Source: Candidatus Phosphitivorax anaerolimi (GTDB lineage: Bacteria; Desulfobacterota; Desulfomonilia; UBA1062). From it: 64,000 bases of DNA. The position numbers and the translations under genes are program-made. Where the stretch lies: contig MPOS01000034.1 in assembly GCA_001896555.1 (NCBI GenBank), forward strand, positions 233,315 to 297,314. The letters are read 5' to 3'. Position 1 is the stretch's first letter. Each line of letters begins with the position of its first letter. The notes under the pieces were generated by a model that saw only the letters and a list, made by a program, of their open reading frames with translations, was not told the origin of the DNA and did not search any database. This document shows positions 43,127-51,848 of the stretch, in pieces.

Positions 43127-43723
43127 ATGAGGCGTACATTCACGGCCGGTCTGGGAATGCTGTCGCTTCTTCTTGTTCTTTTCGCCGCCCCCCTCGGGGC
43201 GCAGGACAGCCGGGAAGAGCATTTGCGTGCACTGAACAGCCTCAGCCTGTACACACCCGAAGGTGCCGGTGAAAGGCACTATCTCGGGCTTAAGAACGCA
43301 CCGGAGAAGATCACCCTGGGGCAGATCGATGCAGAGGTTCTCATCGTGGAGATCTTCAGCATGTACTGTCCCCATTGCCAGCGGCATGCTCCCGACGCCG
43401 AGAAGCTCTATCGTGCACTTGACAGCAGGGAAGAGTTCAGGAATAAGATAAAAATGATTGGAATCGGGATCGGGAATTCTCCGTATGAAGTGGGGTTGTT
43501 CAGAGAGAAGTACGCTCTTTCCTTCCCGTTGTTTGATGACAGAAGCTCCACGGTGGTGGGATCTCTCAGCGGAATATACACGCCCCACTACTTCGGGCTC
43601 AAGATGAAGGACGGTTCGATCCGGGAAATTTTTTATTCGAAATCCGGTGCTTTTCCCGATGCCGAAGCGTTTCTTGAAATGATTGTGGAAGAATCGGGTA
43701 TCCAGCGAGGAGGAAATTCATGA
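43127..43723 (+). CDS. Exported thioredoxin-fold protein with CPHC site
   Basis: 198 residues from the ATG at 43127 (AGGAGGT RBS). N-terminal signal peptide (about 1-26, ending APLGAQ). Thioredoxin-like fold with active site FSMYCPHCQRHAP, an arrangement like DsbA-type sites (CPHC), and cis-Pro region YTPHYFGLKMKDG. It probably acts on periplasmic thiols. Its stop overlaps the start of an exported peroxiredoxin (ATGA), so the two may form a donor-acceptor pair. Confidence 0.82.
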   Translation: MRRTFTAGLGMLSLLLVLFAAPLGAQDSREEHLRALNSLSLYTPEGAGERHYLGLKNAPEKITLGQIDAEVLIVEIFSMYCPHCQRHAPDAEKLYRALDSREEFRNKIKMIGIGIGNSPYEVGLFREKYALSFPLFDDRSSTVVGSLSGIYTPHYFGLKMKDGSIREIFYSKSGAFPDAEAFLEMIVEESGIQRGGNS

Positions 43724-44316
43724 AGATAACGATCCGGGCGGCTCTTTTGGGGCTGGTATTCGCAGTACTGGCGGCAACGGCTGCGCATGCCGCATCCGAT
43801 GCGCTCAAGGGGATGATCTATGACACCGGGCCGCTCAAGGCAACCGACAGCAAGCTCAAGGTGCGGGTCGGCGAGCAGGCCCCCGATTTCACCCTGAAGT
43901 CTGTATCGGGCAAGATGGTCTCCCTGTCCGACTACAAGGGAAAGAGCAATGTGGTCATCTCGTTCATTCCTGCTGCGTGGACGCCTGTGTGCTCCGACCA
44001 GTGGCCCGGGTATGCTCTTGCCCAGGATGTTTTCAAGAAAAACGATGCAGTGGTCCTGGGCATCAGTACGGACAATATCCCCACGCTGTATGCCTGGACC
44101 TCGCAGATGAACGGGGTGTGGTTCCCGGTCCTCTCCGACTTCTGGCCCCATGGAGAGGTGGCACGGAAATACGGGGTGCTCCGCTCCGACGGCACAGCCG
44201 ACCGTACGATCCTCATCGTGGACAAGAAGGGCAGAATACGCTACATCGGGCTGCACAGCATCAACACCAGGCCCCCTCTGGAGGAGATCATCAAGGAGCT
44301 GGAGAGGATCAGATAG
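43720..44316 (+). CDS. Exported peroxiredoxin (AhpC/TSA family)
   Basis: 198 residues. Signal peptide (about 1-24, AATAAHA). Peroxiredoxin fold GEQAPDFTLKSVSGKMVSLSDYKGK with peroxidatic cysteine in PAAWTPVCSDQ, and VLGISTDN. The active-site threonine-proline-x-x-Cys pattern is intact. A resolving cysteine is not obvious, so it may be a 1-Cys enzyme reduced by the neighbouring CPHC protein. Periplasmic peroxide defence is inferred. Confidence 0.88.
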   Translation: MKITIRAALLGLVFAVLAATAAHAASDALKGMIYDTGPLKATDSKLKVRVGEQAPDFTLKSVSGKMVSLSDYKGKSNVVISFIPAAWTPVCSDQWPGYALAQDVFKKNDAVVLGISTDNIPTLYAWTSQMNGVWFPVLSDFWPHGEVARKYGVLRSDGTADRTILIVDKKGRIRYIGLHSINTRPPLEEIIKELERIR

Positions 44317-44400
44317 CGGGCAGGATGGTCCCTGCACCGTCTAGAGCCCGGATTGGATCTTCCGTCAGTGTTTCCCGCGAGGTTGTGCGGCTGCCTGGAA

Positions 44401-44934
44401 TCAGTCCGAGCCCGGCTGCTTGAGAAGGGTGAGAGACGACCGGTACCGGGCGGTCAGATCGACATACATCTGCTTGCCCAGGAGCATGATCTCGCGGTAC
44501 TCCTGTGTGATGTCCCCCTTCTCCACGGCAGGCGAGCCCGCGTAGAGCTTGTTTGGGGGGACCACCTGATTTTTCTTTACCAGCGAATGCTCGGCCACGA
44601 TGCACCAGTCTCCCACTACGGAATTGTCTCCCAGTGTGGCATGCATGCCCACAACGGCATAATCGCCCACCCGTCTCCCGTGTATCAGGGCCAGGTGCCC
44701 GATGGTGACAGACCTGCCGATCTCCACCGTAGCCGGGGTATGGATGACCACCCCGTCCTCTACGGCGGTTTCATCACCGATGATGATGGACCCGAAATCC
44801 CCTCTGATCACCGCCCCGGGACCTATCCAGCACCGGCTGCCGATGGTGACGTCCCCGATAATGTACGCACTGGGAGCGATCCAAGTCCCCTCGCCGATAA
44901 CCGGTTGTTTGCCGTTGAATGCGTAGATTGCCAC
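44401..44934 (-). CDS. Gamma-class carbonic anhydrase / hexapeptide-repeat protein
   Basis: 177 residues from the GTG at 44934 (GGGAGG RBS; a TTG at 44961 lacks one). Left-handed beta-helix built from hexapeptide repeats (VIGEGTWIAPSAYIIGDVTIG, VIRGDFGSIIIGD). Three metal-binding histidine positions are plausible in DGVVIHTP, IGHLALIHG and VGMHATLG. Members hydrate CO2 or act as acyltransferase-like scaffolds. Single gene; the convergent neighbour is the peroxiredoxin. Nothing else is visible in 44935-45089. Confidence 0.88.
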   Translation of the reverse strand: MAIYAFNGKQPVIGEGTWIAPSAYIIGDVTIGSRCWIGPGAVIRGDFGSIIIGDETAVEDGVVIHTPATVEIGRSVTIGHLALIHGRRVGDYAVVGMHATLGDNSVVGDWCIVAEHSLVKKNQVVPPNKLYAGSPAVEKGDITQEYREIMLLGKQMYVDLTARYRSSLTLLKQPGSD

Positions 44935-45089
44935 AGTTCCTCCCTTGAATTCGCTTTTCAAGCCCGCACAATAAGTATTTGAAAAAGTTGGGCCATTCTC
45001 CTTTTAGTAGTTCGTCCTCGATAGGGCCGAATGACCTGCCCTGCACAGTCCCATGCCGTTGATATCATGGCCGGGTCTTTCTGCCCTTT

Positions 45090-46061
45090 TTACCCTCTCT
45101 TAAGGCATCTGTCCACCAGCAGAGGGATGAAGGTCGTGAGGTCCTCCACGATGCCGTAGTGGGCGGTGCGGAAGATTGCGGCATGGGGATCGGTGTTGAT
45201 GGCAACGATCATGCCGGAATTCCTCATCCCGGCGAGGTGCTGGATCGCGCCGGAAATCCCGCAGGCCAGATAGAGCCTGGGCGAAACAGTATTCCCGGTC
45301 GAACCGATCTGATGGCTGTAGTCCAGCCATCCCTGATCGCATACCGCCCGGGTTGCGCCGAGAGCCGATTTCGGGAAGAGTGAAGAGAGCATGGTGAGGA
45401 GCCGGATGTTCTCACTGCCGCCCAGGCCCCTGCCCGCTGAAACAATGACCTCCGCCCTGGTCAGGCCCATGTTCGCATGAACCGGAGCTCTGGTTCCGCG
45501 GCTGCGGGTGGACAGGGAGATATCACCTGCCGGTACGATCCTGATCCTTCCCGGTTTCCCGGGCTCGATATCCTCCGGGGCGAACGCACCGGGCAACACG
45601 GTTATGACCACCTTCGCCCGGTCTGCGCGCACCTCGGCCCGGAACCTCCCATGGTGCAGAGAGCGGATGAAGGACCCTTCGCCCACATCTTCGACTGCGG
45701 TGATGCAGCAGGCATCGATCCCAATGGAGAGCTGCGGGACGAAATCGATGCCCCGGGAGGTGTGAGCCGCGGCGATATGAACCTCCTCTTCCTCGGATGC
45801 ATCCCGGAAGAACGGCACAAGGGTTCGGATATACGCCTCAGCCGAGTACTCCCGGAGATGGCTGCCGGCAAGGCCGACGACATCGAGTCCGGTGCGGTGC
45901 GCGAGCTCACCGGCAAGCCGCTCGATAGAACCCTCGTCCGAGAGCACCATCATGACTGGACCGGCTGCACCGCATCTGCGGGCAAAGGAGACCAGCTCCC
46001 AGGTTTCTTCCTGGATTCTGCCGCCCTCGTGAAGGGCAATGATGAAAAACCGCCCGCTCAT
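45090..46061 (-). CDS. etfA: Electron transfer flavoprotein subunit alpha
   Basis: 323 residues from the ATG at 46061 (GGGAG RBS), 2 bp after etfB. The C-terminal FAD-binding domain is clear: GSTGNTVSPRLYLACGISG, IQHLAGMRNSGMIVAINTD and IVEDLTTFIPLL. Several usual positions differ: TGN for TGK, and AAIF for APIF after INTDPH. It accepts electrons from acyl-CoA dehydrogenases and passes them to ETF-quinone oxidoreductase. Divergent from the phosphatase/acyl-CoA dehydrogenase gene run, which is its likely partner. Confidence 0.93.
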   Translation of the reverse strand: MSGRFFIIALHEGGRIQEETWELVSFARRCGAAGPVMMVLSDEGSIERLAGELAHRTGLDVVGLAGSHLREYSAEAYIRTLVPFFRDASEEEEVHIAAAHTSRGIDFVPQLSIGIDACCITAVEDVGEGSFIRSLHHGRFRAEVRADRAKVVITVLPGAFAPEDIEPGKPGRIRIVPAGDISLSTRSRGTRAPVHANMGLTRAEVIVSAGRGLGGSENIRLLTMLSSLFPKSALGATRAVCDQGWLDYSHQIGSTGNTVSPRLYLACGISGAIQHLAGMRNSGMIVAINTDPHAAIFRTAHYGIVEDLTTFIPLLVDRCLKRG

Positions 46062-46063
46062 TT

Positions 46064-46855
46064 TTATGCTCCCTGCCTTGGCAGCAGCGAATGCTCGCGG
46101 AGGATGTGGATGAGCTTGTCGGCCTTCTCCACGGCGGTGCCCTCGATGATCTCCCCCTTTCTGCCTTGGGCCGGAGGAAGGATGCGAACGAGGCTCTGAG
46201 CCGGGGGAGGGACGGCAAGGCTTGATGCCGCGATGCATTCCAGCTCGGATGATCGCGCCCTGAGCACGTGCGAGAGAGCGGGATACCGGGGTGTATTGAT
46301 TCCCGACTGGATCGTGAGCACGCAGGGCAGGGCGAGTGTCAGACATTCCCGAGAGCCTCCTTCGACCTCGCGCTCTACAGCGATCTCGCGCCCATTGCCG
46401 GATATCTCTTCGAAGATGACCCCGGTGGCGCATCCGTATTCCAGTACCGCAGCCAGAAGCGGGCCCACCTGGGATTCCATATCGTCCTCGGCCATGACCC
46501 CGGCGAGAACGAGATCATAGCCCCGGCCGCGCGCCGCCGCTGCGATGAGATGGGCTCGCTCGAACGCACCGGGACTGTCGATGTCACCGGTCTGTACATG
46601 GATTCCATGGTCCGCTCCGAGCTCCATGGCGCGCCGGATGGTTTTGGCCGCCCGGGCGGGGCCCACGGAGATTGCGTCGATCACAGCGCCGCCCAAGCGC
46701 TCCCGGATGCGCAGCGCCTCCTCGAGCGCATACTCGTCGTAGCGGTTCATCCTGAAGACTGTGTGCGGACCGAAGGTCACCTGCCCGGTGGACTCGTCGA
46801 ATACGAGGGTCTCGGGACTGTCGTACACCTGCTTGACGCAGACAAGGATCTTCAT
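46064..46855 (-). CDS. etfB: Electron transfer flavoprotein subunit beta
   Basis: 263 residues from the ATG at 46855. N-terminal MKILVCVKQVYDSPETLVFD, RMNRYDEYALEEALRIRE, DLVLAGVMAEDD and the ETF-beta signature-like region VEGGSRECLTLALPCVLTIQSGINTPRYPAL. It binds AMP and forms a heterodimer with EtfA, the next gene. Promoter at 46893-46921. The C-terminus (EIIEGTAVEKADKLIHIL) has the recognition-loop character of standard housekeeping ETF rather than a bifurcating type, but this is not certain. Confidence 0.93.
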   Translation of the reverse strand: MKILVCVKQVYDSPETLVFDESTGQVTFGPHTVFRMNRYDEYALEEALRIRERLGGAVIDAISVGPARAAKTIRRAMELGADHGIHVQTGDIDSPGAFERAHLIAAAARGRGYDLVLAGVMAEDDMESQVGPLLAAVLEYGCATGVIFEEISGNGREIAVEREVEGGSRECLTLALPCVLTIQSGINTPRYPALSHVLRARSSELECIAASSLAVPPPAQSLVRILPPAQGRKGEIIEGTAVEKADKLIHILREHSLLPRQGA

Positions 46856-46892
46856 GGCCAGGGTCCCTGCGTTTCTGTTTTTTTCAGCGCAT

Positions 46893-46921
46893 ACCATATC
46901 CAAAAGACGAGGCCTTTGCAA
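46893..46921 (-). promoter_or_regulatory. Promoter for etfBA
   Basis: Minus strand TTGCAA (46921-46916), 17-bp spacer, TATGGT (46898-46893). It sits next to the shared operator palindrome at 46932-46945. Confidence 0.5.
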
Positions 46922-46931
46922 TGGCAAAAAC

Positions 46932-46945
46932 CGAACGATCGTTCG
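46932..46945. promoter_or_regulatory. 14-bp palindromic operator between etfBA and the phosphatase/ACAD operon
   Basis: CGAACGATCGTTCG is a perfect palindrome placed between two divergent promoters, 10 bp upstream of the minus-strand -35 box and 7 bp upstream of the plus-strand one. AACG-CGTT palindromes are typical TetR-family sites, and a TetR gene is in the plus-strand run at 48963. Confidence 0.65.
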
Positions 46946-46952
46946 TTTATGG

Positions 46953-46982
46953 TTGACAGGGCTCTCCGCCCCTTGATATAAA
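46953..46982 (+). promoter_or_regulatory. Sigma-70 promoter of the phosphatase/ACAD operon (leaderless)
   Basis: TTGACA (46953-46958), 18-bp spacer, TATAAA (46977-46982). The expected start point (about 46989-46991) coincides with the ATG at 46991, and no Shine-Dalgarno sequence precedes that ATG. Confidence 0.68.
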
Positions 46983-46990
46983 TTCATTAT

Positions 46991-47704
46991 ATGAGTGTGC
47001 TGTATCTGATCCGTCACGGACAGGCATCGTTCGGTTCGGAGGACTACGACCGGCTCTCACCCATGGGCAGGCAGCAGGCATTCATTCTCGGAGAGCATCT
47101 CGTCGAAGCCTCGGTGGTGCCCGACGCCGTCTATTCGGGGAGCATGGTCCGCCAGAGGGACACGGAAAAAGAGGTGCGGGCGTGCTACCGGAGGCACGGG
47201 CACGTGCTTCCCGAGGCTGCGGTCTTAAGCGGGCTCGATGAGTTCGATTCCTCGGCCATCATCCTCTCTCAGCTCCCCGGCATGCAGGCCGAAGATCCCT
47301 CGATCCAGGAACATCTCTCGCGCATGTACGAGATCAGGGAATCGTTCAAGCGCGTCTTCGAGGGTGCCATGCTCAGGTGGGTCTCCGGCAGGTTCGATAA
47401 CGGCGGGGTTCAAACGTGGAGCGATTTCTGCGCGCGGGTTGCAGGCTCGCTCAAGCAGATCATGGAGGAGCAGGGAAGGGGCAAGGTCATCCTGGTCTTC
47501 ACCTCGGGAGGTCCCATTGCGGCGGCCCTGCAGCATGTGCTGTCGCTCACGCCCGAAGCGGCCATCCGGCTCAACTGGCAGGTGATCAATACGTCATACA
47601 CCAAGCTCATGTACAACGACGAGCGGATCACCCTGGCGGGCTTCAACTGCTCCAGCCACCTGGATCTGCACACCGACCGGCTCAGGCTCGTCAGCTACCG
47701 GTGA
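46991..47704 (+). CDS. Histidine phosphatase family (phosphoglycerate-mutase-like) protein
   Basis: 237 residues. The catalytic RHG motif is at the N-terminus (LIRHGQASFG, His 8), followed by DRLSPMGRQQA and SGSMVRQRDT; the second histidine position is near VFTSGGPIAAAL. The last motif reads TSGGP rather than SHGG, so the second catalytic His may be absent. Genes of this type recur beside APH-kinase and acyl-CoA dehydrogenase genes; here it is first in that run. The substrate could be a phosphorylated acyl-CoA or CoA-derived metabolite, by inference from the kinase downstream. Probably a leaderless message. Confidence 0.85.
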   Translation: MSVLYLIRHGQASFGSEDYDRLSPMGRQQAFILGEHLVEASVVPDAVYSGSMVRQRDTEKEVRACYRRHGHVLPEAAVLSGLDEFDSSAIILSQLPGMQAEDPSIQEHLSRMYEIRESFKRVFEGAMLRWVSGRFDNGGVQTWSDFCARVAGSLKQIMEEQGRGKVILVFTSGGPIAAALQHVLSLTPEAAIRLNWQVINTSYTKLMYNDERITLAGFNCSSHLDLHTDRLRLVSYR

Positions 47705-47731
47705 AGAAACTCCAAAAAGGAGGGTAGTGAT

Positions 47732-48940
47732 ATGGATTTTGAAATCCCGGACAAGATAAAAGCGATCACGGATATGATCGATGAGTTTGTAGACAAAGAG
47801 CTCATCCCCATGGAAAGGGAGTTTCTGGGCAAGGACTTCAGGGCCATGCTACCGGCTCTTCAGGAAAAACGCGAGATGGTCAAGAAGATGGAGCTGTGGG
47901 CCCCGAACCACCCGAAGGAATACGGCGGGATGGGCCTGAATCTGGTGGAGCACGCCTTTGTCTCCGAGTCCCTCGGACGGACCCCCATCGGCCACTATGT
48001 GTTCGGCTGCCAGGCGCCCGATGCCGGGAACATCGAGATCCTCCACCTGCACGGAACCGAAGAGCAGAAGGAAAAATATCTGCGGCCCCTGGTCGAGGGC
48101 AAGATCCGGAGCTGCTTCTCAATGACTGAGGTGGAGATGCCGGGTTCGAACCCGGTTATGATGGAGACCACGGCGGTCAAGGACGGCGACGACTATGTCA
48201 TCAACGGCCAGAAGTGGTACAGCTCGTCCTCGGACGGGGCCGAATTCGCCATCGTCATGGCGGTCACCAACCCGGATGCGCCCACCTACCTTAAGGCGAG
48301 CATGATCATCGTGCCCTGCAACACGCCCGGCTTCAACCAGGTCAGGAACATCCCGGTCATGGGTGAGCCGGGCACGGACTACACGGGACACGGCGAGATC
48401 CTCTACCAGAACTGCCGCGTGCCGCAGAAGAATCTTCTGGGTCCCGAGGGGCACGGTTTCGTCATCGCCCAGGAGCGCCTCGGCCCAGGCAGGATCCACC
48501 ACTGCATGCGCTGGATCGGCATCTGCAAACGCTGCTTCGACCTCATGTGCTCCCGTGCGTCCAAGCGGGTCATCTCGCCCAACGGCAAGACCCTGGCCAC
48601 CCGGCAGATCATCCAGGCGTGGATCTCCGAGTGCGCCGCCAATATCCAGGCCGCACGGCTCATGATCCTGAACACGGCCTGGAAGATGGAGAAGTACGGG
48701 AACAAAGTCGCCCGGCAGGATGTCTCCATGATCAAATTCTTCACCGCGAACGTAATGCAGGATGTGATCGACAAGGCCCTGCAGGTCCACGGCGGGCTGG
48801 GTATGACCGACGACATCATCATCCCCTTCTTCTATCGCCACGAGCGGGCGGCCAGGATCTACGACGGGGCCGACGAGGTGCACAAGGTGTCGCTTGCCAG
48901 GAGGATTCTCAAGGAGTACGAAGGGCGGGAGATACGCTGA
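47732..48940 (+). CDS. Acyl-CoA dehydrogenase, ACAD10/ACAD11 (LvaC) type
   Basis: 402 residues, AAGGAGGG RBS. Acyl-CoA dehydrogenase fold: PKEYGGMGLN, FSMTEVEMPGSNP (FAD/substrate region) and WKMEKYGN. The C-terminus has VHGGLGMTDDIIIPFFYRHERAARIYDGADEVHK. The YDGADEVH ending, with aspartate where classic enzymes have the YEGT glutamate, is like the ACAD10/11 and LvaC clade. In that clade the enzyme acts on 4-phosphoacyl-CoA and removes phosphate to form enoyl-CoA. The APH-kinase gene in the same run supports this. A standard 2,3-dehydrogenase using the divergent ETF is the alternative. Confidence 0.9.
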   Translation: MDFEIPDKIKAITDMIDEFVDKELIPMEREFLGKDFRAMLPALQEKREMVKKMELWAPNHPKEYGGMGLNLVEHAFVSESLGRTPIGHYVFGCQAPDAGNIEILHLHGTEEQKEKYLRPLVEGKIRSCFSMTEVEMPGSNPVMMETTAVKDGDDYVINGQKWYSSSSDGAEFAIVMAVTNPDAPTYLKASMIIVPCNTPGFNQVRNIPVMGEPGTDYTGHGEILYQNCRVPQKNLLGPEGHGFVIAQERLGPGRIHHCMRWIGICKRCFDLMCSRASKRVISPNGKTLATRQIIQAWISECAANIQAARLMILNTAWKMEKYGNKVARQDVSMIKFFTANVMQDVIDKALQVHGGLGMTDDIIIPFFYRHERAARIYDGADEVHKVSLARRILKEYEGREIR

Positions 48941-48962
48941 GCAGGCAAAGAAAGGGGCGGGC

Positions 48963-49667
48963 GTGAAGTTCGAGTCGTTCAGGAAATTGATCCGGCTCTC
49001 CAAGGAGGATATCTCCCGCGGCCTTCTGGAAGAGAACAGGGACCGCATCAAGATCAAGAAGGAAAAGGTTGCGGTGAGGAACCTGGTGAAGATCCTGGAC
49101 GCCGCGCTTGCCATCAGCAATATCAAGGGCTTCGCCTCCATGAGCCTGCGCGATCTGAGCAGCGAGGCAAGCTTGAGCATGGGGGCCCTGTACTCGTACA
49201 TCTCCAGCAAGGAAGAGCTCCTGGACATGATTCAGCAGCAGGGAAGGATCGTGGTGGCCAGGGTCATGAGCGAGAACCTTGAGGGTATCGACGAGCCGGC
49301 GGAGAAGCTGCAAAAGGCCATCCAGGTCCATCTCTACCTGAGCGAGGTCCTGCAGCCCTGGTTCTACTTTTCCTACATGGAAACCAAGAACCTGCCCAGG
49401 GAGGCCCACAGAAAGGCGATCGAGTCCGAGCTCTTCACCGAGGGGATATTCGCCGGCATCATCGAGGCAGGCGTGGCCAAGGGGGTGTTCCGGCAGGTCG
49501 ACCCCCGGTTGAGCGCGGCGCTGATCAAGGCCATGCTCCAGGACTGGTATCTCAAGAGATGGAAGTATGAGCGCCGCAAGGTCACGGTAGAAGAGTACGG
49601 CGAGTTCCTGGTGGATTTCGTTTTGACATATTTATTGATCGGGGATGAGAAAAACACCTGTTCTTGA
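48963..49667 (+). CDS. TetR/AcrR-family transcriptional regulator
   Basis: 234 residues from the GTG at 48963 (AAGGGGCGG RBS). It has an unusual charged N-terminal extension of about 45 residues (KLIRLSKEDISRGLLEENRDRIKIKKEK) before the helix-turn-helix (SMSLRDLSSEASLSMGALYSYISSKEELL, about 60-92). It is embedded in the ACAD/kinase run, so it likely senses an acyl-CoA and controls this run and etfBA through CGAACGATCGTTCG at 46932. Confidence 0.88.
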   Translation: MKFESFRKLIRLSKEDISRGLLEENRDRIKIKKEKVAVRNLVKILDAALAISNIKGFASMSLRDLSSEASLSMGALYSYISSKEELLDMIQQQGRIVVARVMSENLEGIDEPAEKLQKAIQVHLYLSEVLQPWFYFSYMETKNLPREAHRKAIESELFTEGIFAGIIEAGVAKGVFRQVDPRLSAALIKAMLQDWYLKRWKYERRKVTVEEYGEFLVDFVLTYLLIGDEKNTCS

Positions 49668-49750
49668 AGCCGGGGTTCCCGAAGAAAGCATGCCGAGATC
49701 AGGCTTTTGCGCCCCGATTCGTGGATGGGCTTCAAGGGGGGAGGCAGGCG

Positions 49751-50818
49751 ATGGATATTACCGACAGGGCGACAGGTATCAGACAGGGAGAAGAGCTCGA
49801 TACGGATAAGGTGGGAGAGTACCTTCGGGGCTCTCTGGCCGGGCTTTCGGGCGAGATGGTGGTCGAGCAGTTTCCCAGCGGGTTTTCCAACCTCACCTAC
49901 CTGATCCGCGTGGGCGATACCGAGCTGGTCTTGAGGAGGCCGCCCTTTGGCACAAAGGCAAAGAGCGCCCACGACATGGGCAGGGAATATCGGATCCTGA
50001 GCGCGCTCAAAGACGTCTACCCCTATTGCCCCAGGCCTCTTATCTACTGCGGGGATGAGTCGGTGATGGGCTGCCCGTTCTATGTGATGGAGCGCATCAA
50101 GGGTATCATCTTGAGGAAAGACCCGCCCAAGGGCCTGGAGTTCAGCCCGTCCGACATGCGGACCCTGTGCGAGAACCTGCTCGACGTGCACTACCGGCTC
50201 CACGCCATCGACTATAAGGCCATCGGCCTGGCCGACTTCGGCAGGCCCGAAGGCTATGTGAAGAGGCAGGTTCAGGGCTGGTCCGAGCGCTATCGCGCAG
50301 CTCGCACGCCTGATGCCCCCGACTTTGAAAACGTCATGCTGTGGCTCGCCGAGAGGATGCCGCCCGACTTTCCCAAGCCTGGCATCATCCACAACGACTA
50401 CAAGTTCGACAACGTGGTGCTCAATCCGGACAACCCGCTTGAGATCATCGGGGTGCTCGACTGGGAGATGGCCACGATCGGCGACCCGCTCATGGACCTG
50501 GGCAGCTCGCTCGGCTACTGGGTCCAGGCGGACGATCCGCAGGATTTCCAGGCCGCGCGGATGCTCCCCACCACACTGCCCGGGGCCTTGACCCGTGCGG
50601 AGATGGTTCAGCGTTATGCCGATCTCGCCGGTGTCCGGATCGACAATTTCGATTTCTATCTGTGCTTCGGGCTCTTCCGCCTGGCCGTCATCGCCCAGCA
50701 GATCTACTACCGGTTCTATCACGGCCAGACAAAGGATGAGCGGTTCAAGATGCTCATCTTTGCCGTGCACATCCTCGAGCAGGCGGCCTTGAGAACGATG
50801 AAGGAAAGCCGGGCTTAA
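49751..50818 (+). CDS. APH-type phosphotransferase (LvaA / ACAD10-11 kinase-domain homologue)
   Basis: 355 residues from the ATG at 49751 (GGGGGAGG RBS). Aminoglycoside-phosphotransferase fold: SGFSNLTYLIRVGDTELVLRRPP (nucleotide loop), Brenner-type catalytic motif HNDYKFDN (near residue 213) and LDWEMATIGDPLMDLG (metal aspartate, DxD equivalent). The family includes bacterial LvaA and the kinase domain of mitochondrial ACAD10/11, which phosphorylate the 4-hydroxyl of 4-hydroxyacyl-CoAs. Neighbouring ACAD and SDR genes support that role. An LvaB-like partner gene is not visible in the 265-bp gap that follows. Confidence 0.88.
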   Translation: MDITDRATGIRQGEELDTDKVGEYLRGSLAGLSGEMVVEQFPSGFSNLTYLIRVGDTELVLRRPPFGTKAKSAHDMGREYRILSALKDVYPYCPRPLIYCGDESVMGCPFYVMERIKGIILRKDPPKGLEFSPSDMRTLCENLLDVHYRLHAIDYKAIGLADFGRPEGYVKRQVQGWSERYRAARTPDAPDFENVMLWLAERMPPDFPKPGIIHNDYKFDNVVLNPDNPLEIIGVLDWEMATIGDPLMDLGSSLGYWVQADDPQDFQAARMLPTTLPGALTRAEMVQRYADLAGVRIDNFDFYLCFGLFRLAVIAQQIYYRFYHGQTKDERFKMLIFAVHILEQAALRTMKESRA

Positions 50819-51083
50819 GGGGCGGGCAGAGGGGAGATTCCATCAATGGAAACGAGCTCGGGCGACAAGGTTGTTTCCCGTTTTTCTCCGAATCCCCTTT
50901 CTTTGTTCCGCCCTTTATTCAGGAACCTGGAGGCGGGGACGCATTCGCGGTAAAAGCCTTTGGCTCTAAGCAGGGTTGGAGGAAGTATTCATCAAAGGTC
51001 CATACCCTTTGATGAAGGATGGCTTCCGGAAGGCTGCTGCAGGGAAAACGAGATGGAATAATGAGTTTTTTCAAGGAGGGTTT

Positions 51084-51848
51084 ATGGATAAGATAGATTT
51101 CCGGCTCGATGGAAAGATCGCCCTGGTGACCGGCGCAAGCAGAGGCATCGGCGAGGCCATTGCCGTGACGCTGGCGGACTACGGGGCGCATTGCATCCTG
51201 ACGAGCAGAAAGGCGGACGCGCTTAAAGGGGTAGCCGAAAAGATCGCCTCCCGGGGAGGGAAGGCCGACGTGATGGCATGCCACGTGGGCGATCTCAAGC
51301 AGATCGAAGAGCTCTTCAAGAACATACGCGAGCACTTCGGCACGCTGAACATCCTCATCAACAACGCGGCCACCAACCCCTATTTCGGCGAGATGATCGG
51401 CGCCGACGAGGGGGTATGGAACAAGACCTTCGACGTGAACCTCAAAGGCCCCTTCTTCATGATCCAGCACGCGGCAAAGCTCATGATCGAGGCCGGAGGG
51501 GGCTCCATCGTGAACGTGTCCTCGATCAACGGCATCAAGCCCGCGCCCTTCCAGGGGGTGTACTCCATCACCAAGGCGGGCCTCATCTCCATGACCCGGG
51601 CATTTGCCAAGGAGCTCGCCGGCAGGAACATCCGGGTCAACGCCCTGCTGCCCGGACTGGTGGAGACCAACTTCTCGAAGGCCATCATGGAAAACGAGAT
51701 GTTCTACGACTACGCGATCAAGATGATTCCCCTGGGGAGGCACGCCCAGCCGAGCGAGATTGCGGGCGCGGTGCTCTATCTGGTTTCGGACGCCGCACCC
51801 TTCACTACGGGAGCGTCTCTGGTGGTGGATGGCGGGGTACTGGCGTGA
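51084..51848 (+). CDS. Short-chain dehydrogenase/reductase (SDR)
   Basis: 254 residues from the ATG at 51084 (AAGGAGG RBS). Classical SDR: cofactor loop VTGASRGIGEAIA, NNAATNPYFGE (NAG-type strand), catalytic Ser in VNVSSING, Tyr and Lys in YSITKAG, and PGLVETNF. It oxidises or reduces a hydroxy/keto-acyl substrate with NAD(P). In the run with the kinase and ACAD it is equivalent to LvaD (4-oxoacyl-CoA reductase). It could also be a PhaB-like acetoacetyl-CoA reductase feeding PHA. The 50819-51083 gap shows no gene. Confidence 0.92.
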   Translation: MDKIDFRLDGKIALVTGASRGIGEAIAVTLADYGAHCILTSRKADALKGVAEKIASRGGKADVMACHVGDLKQIEELFKNIREHFGTLNILINNAATNPYFGEMIGADEGVWNKTFDVNLKGPFFMIQHAAKLMIEAGGGSIVNVSSINGIKPAPFQGVYSITKAGLISMTRAFAKELAGRNIRVNALLPGLVETNFSKAIMENEMFYDYAIKMIPLGRHAQPSEIAGAVLYLVSDAAPFTTGASLVVDGGVLA

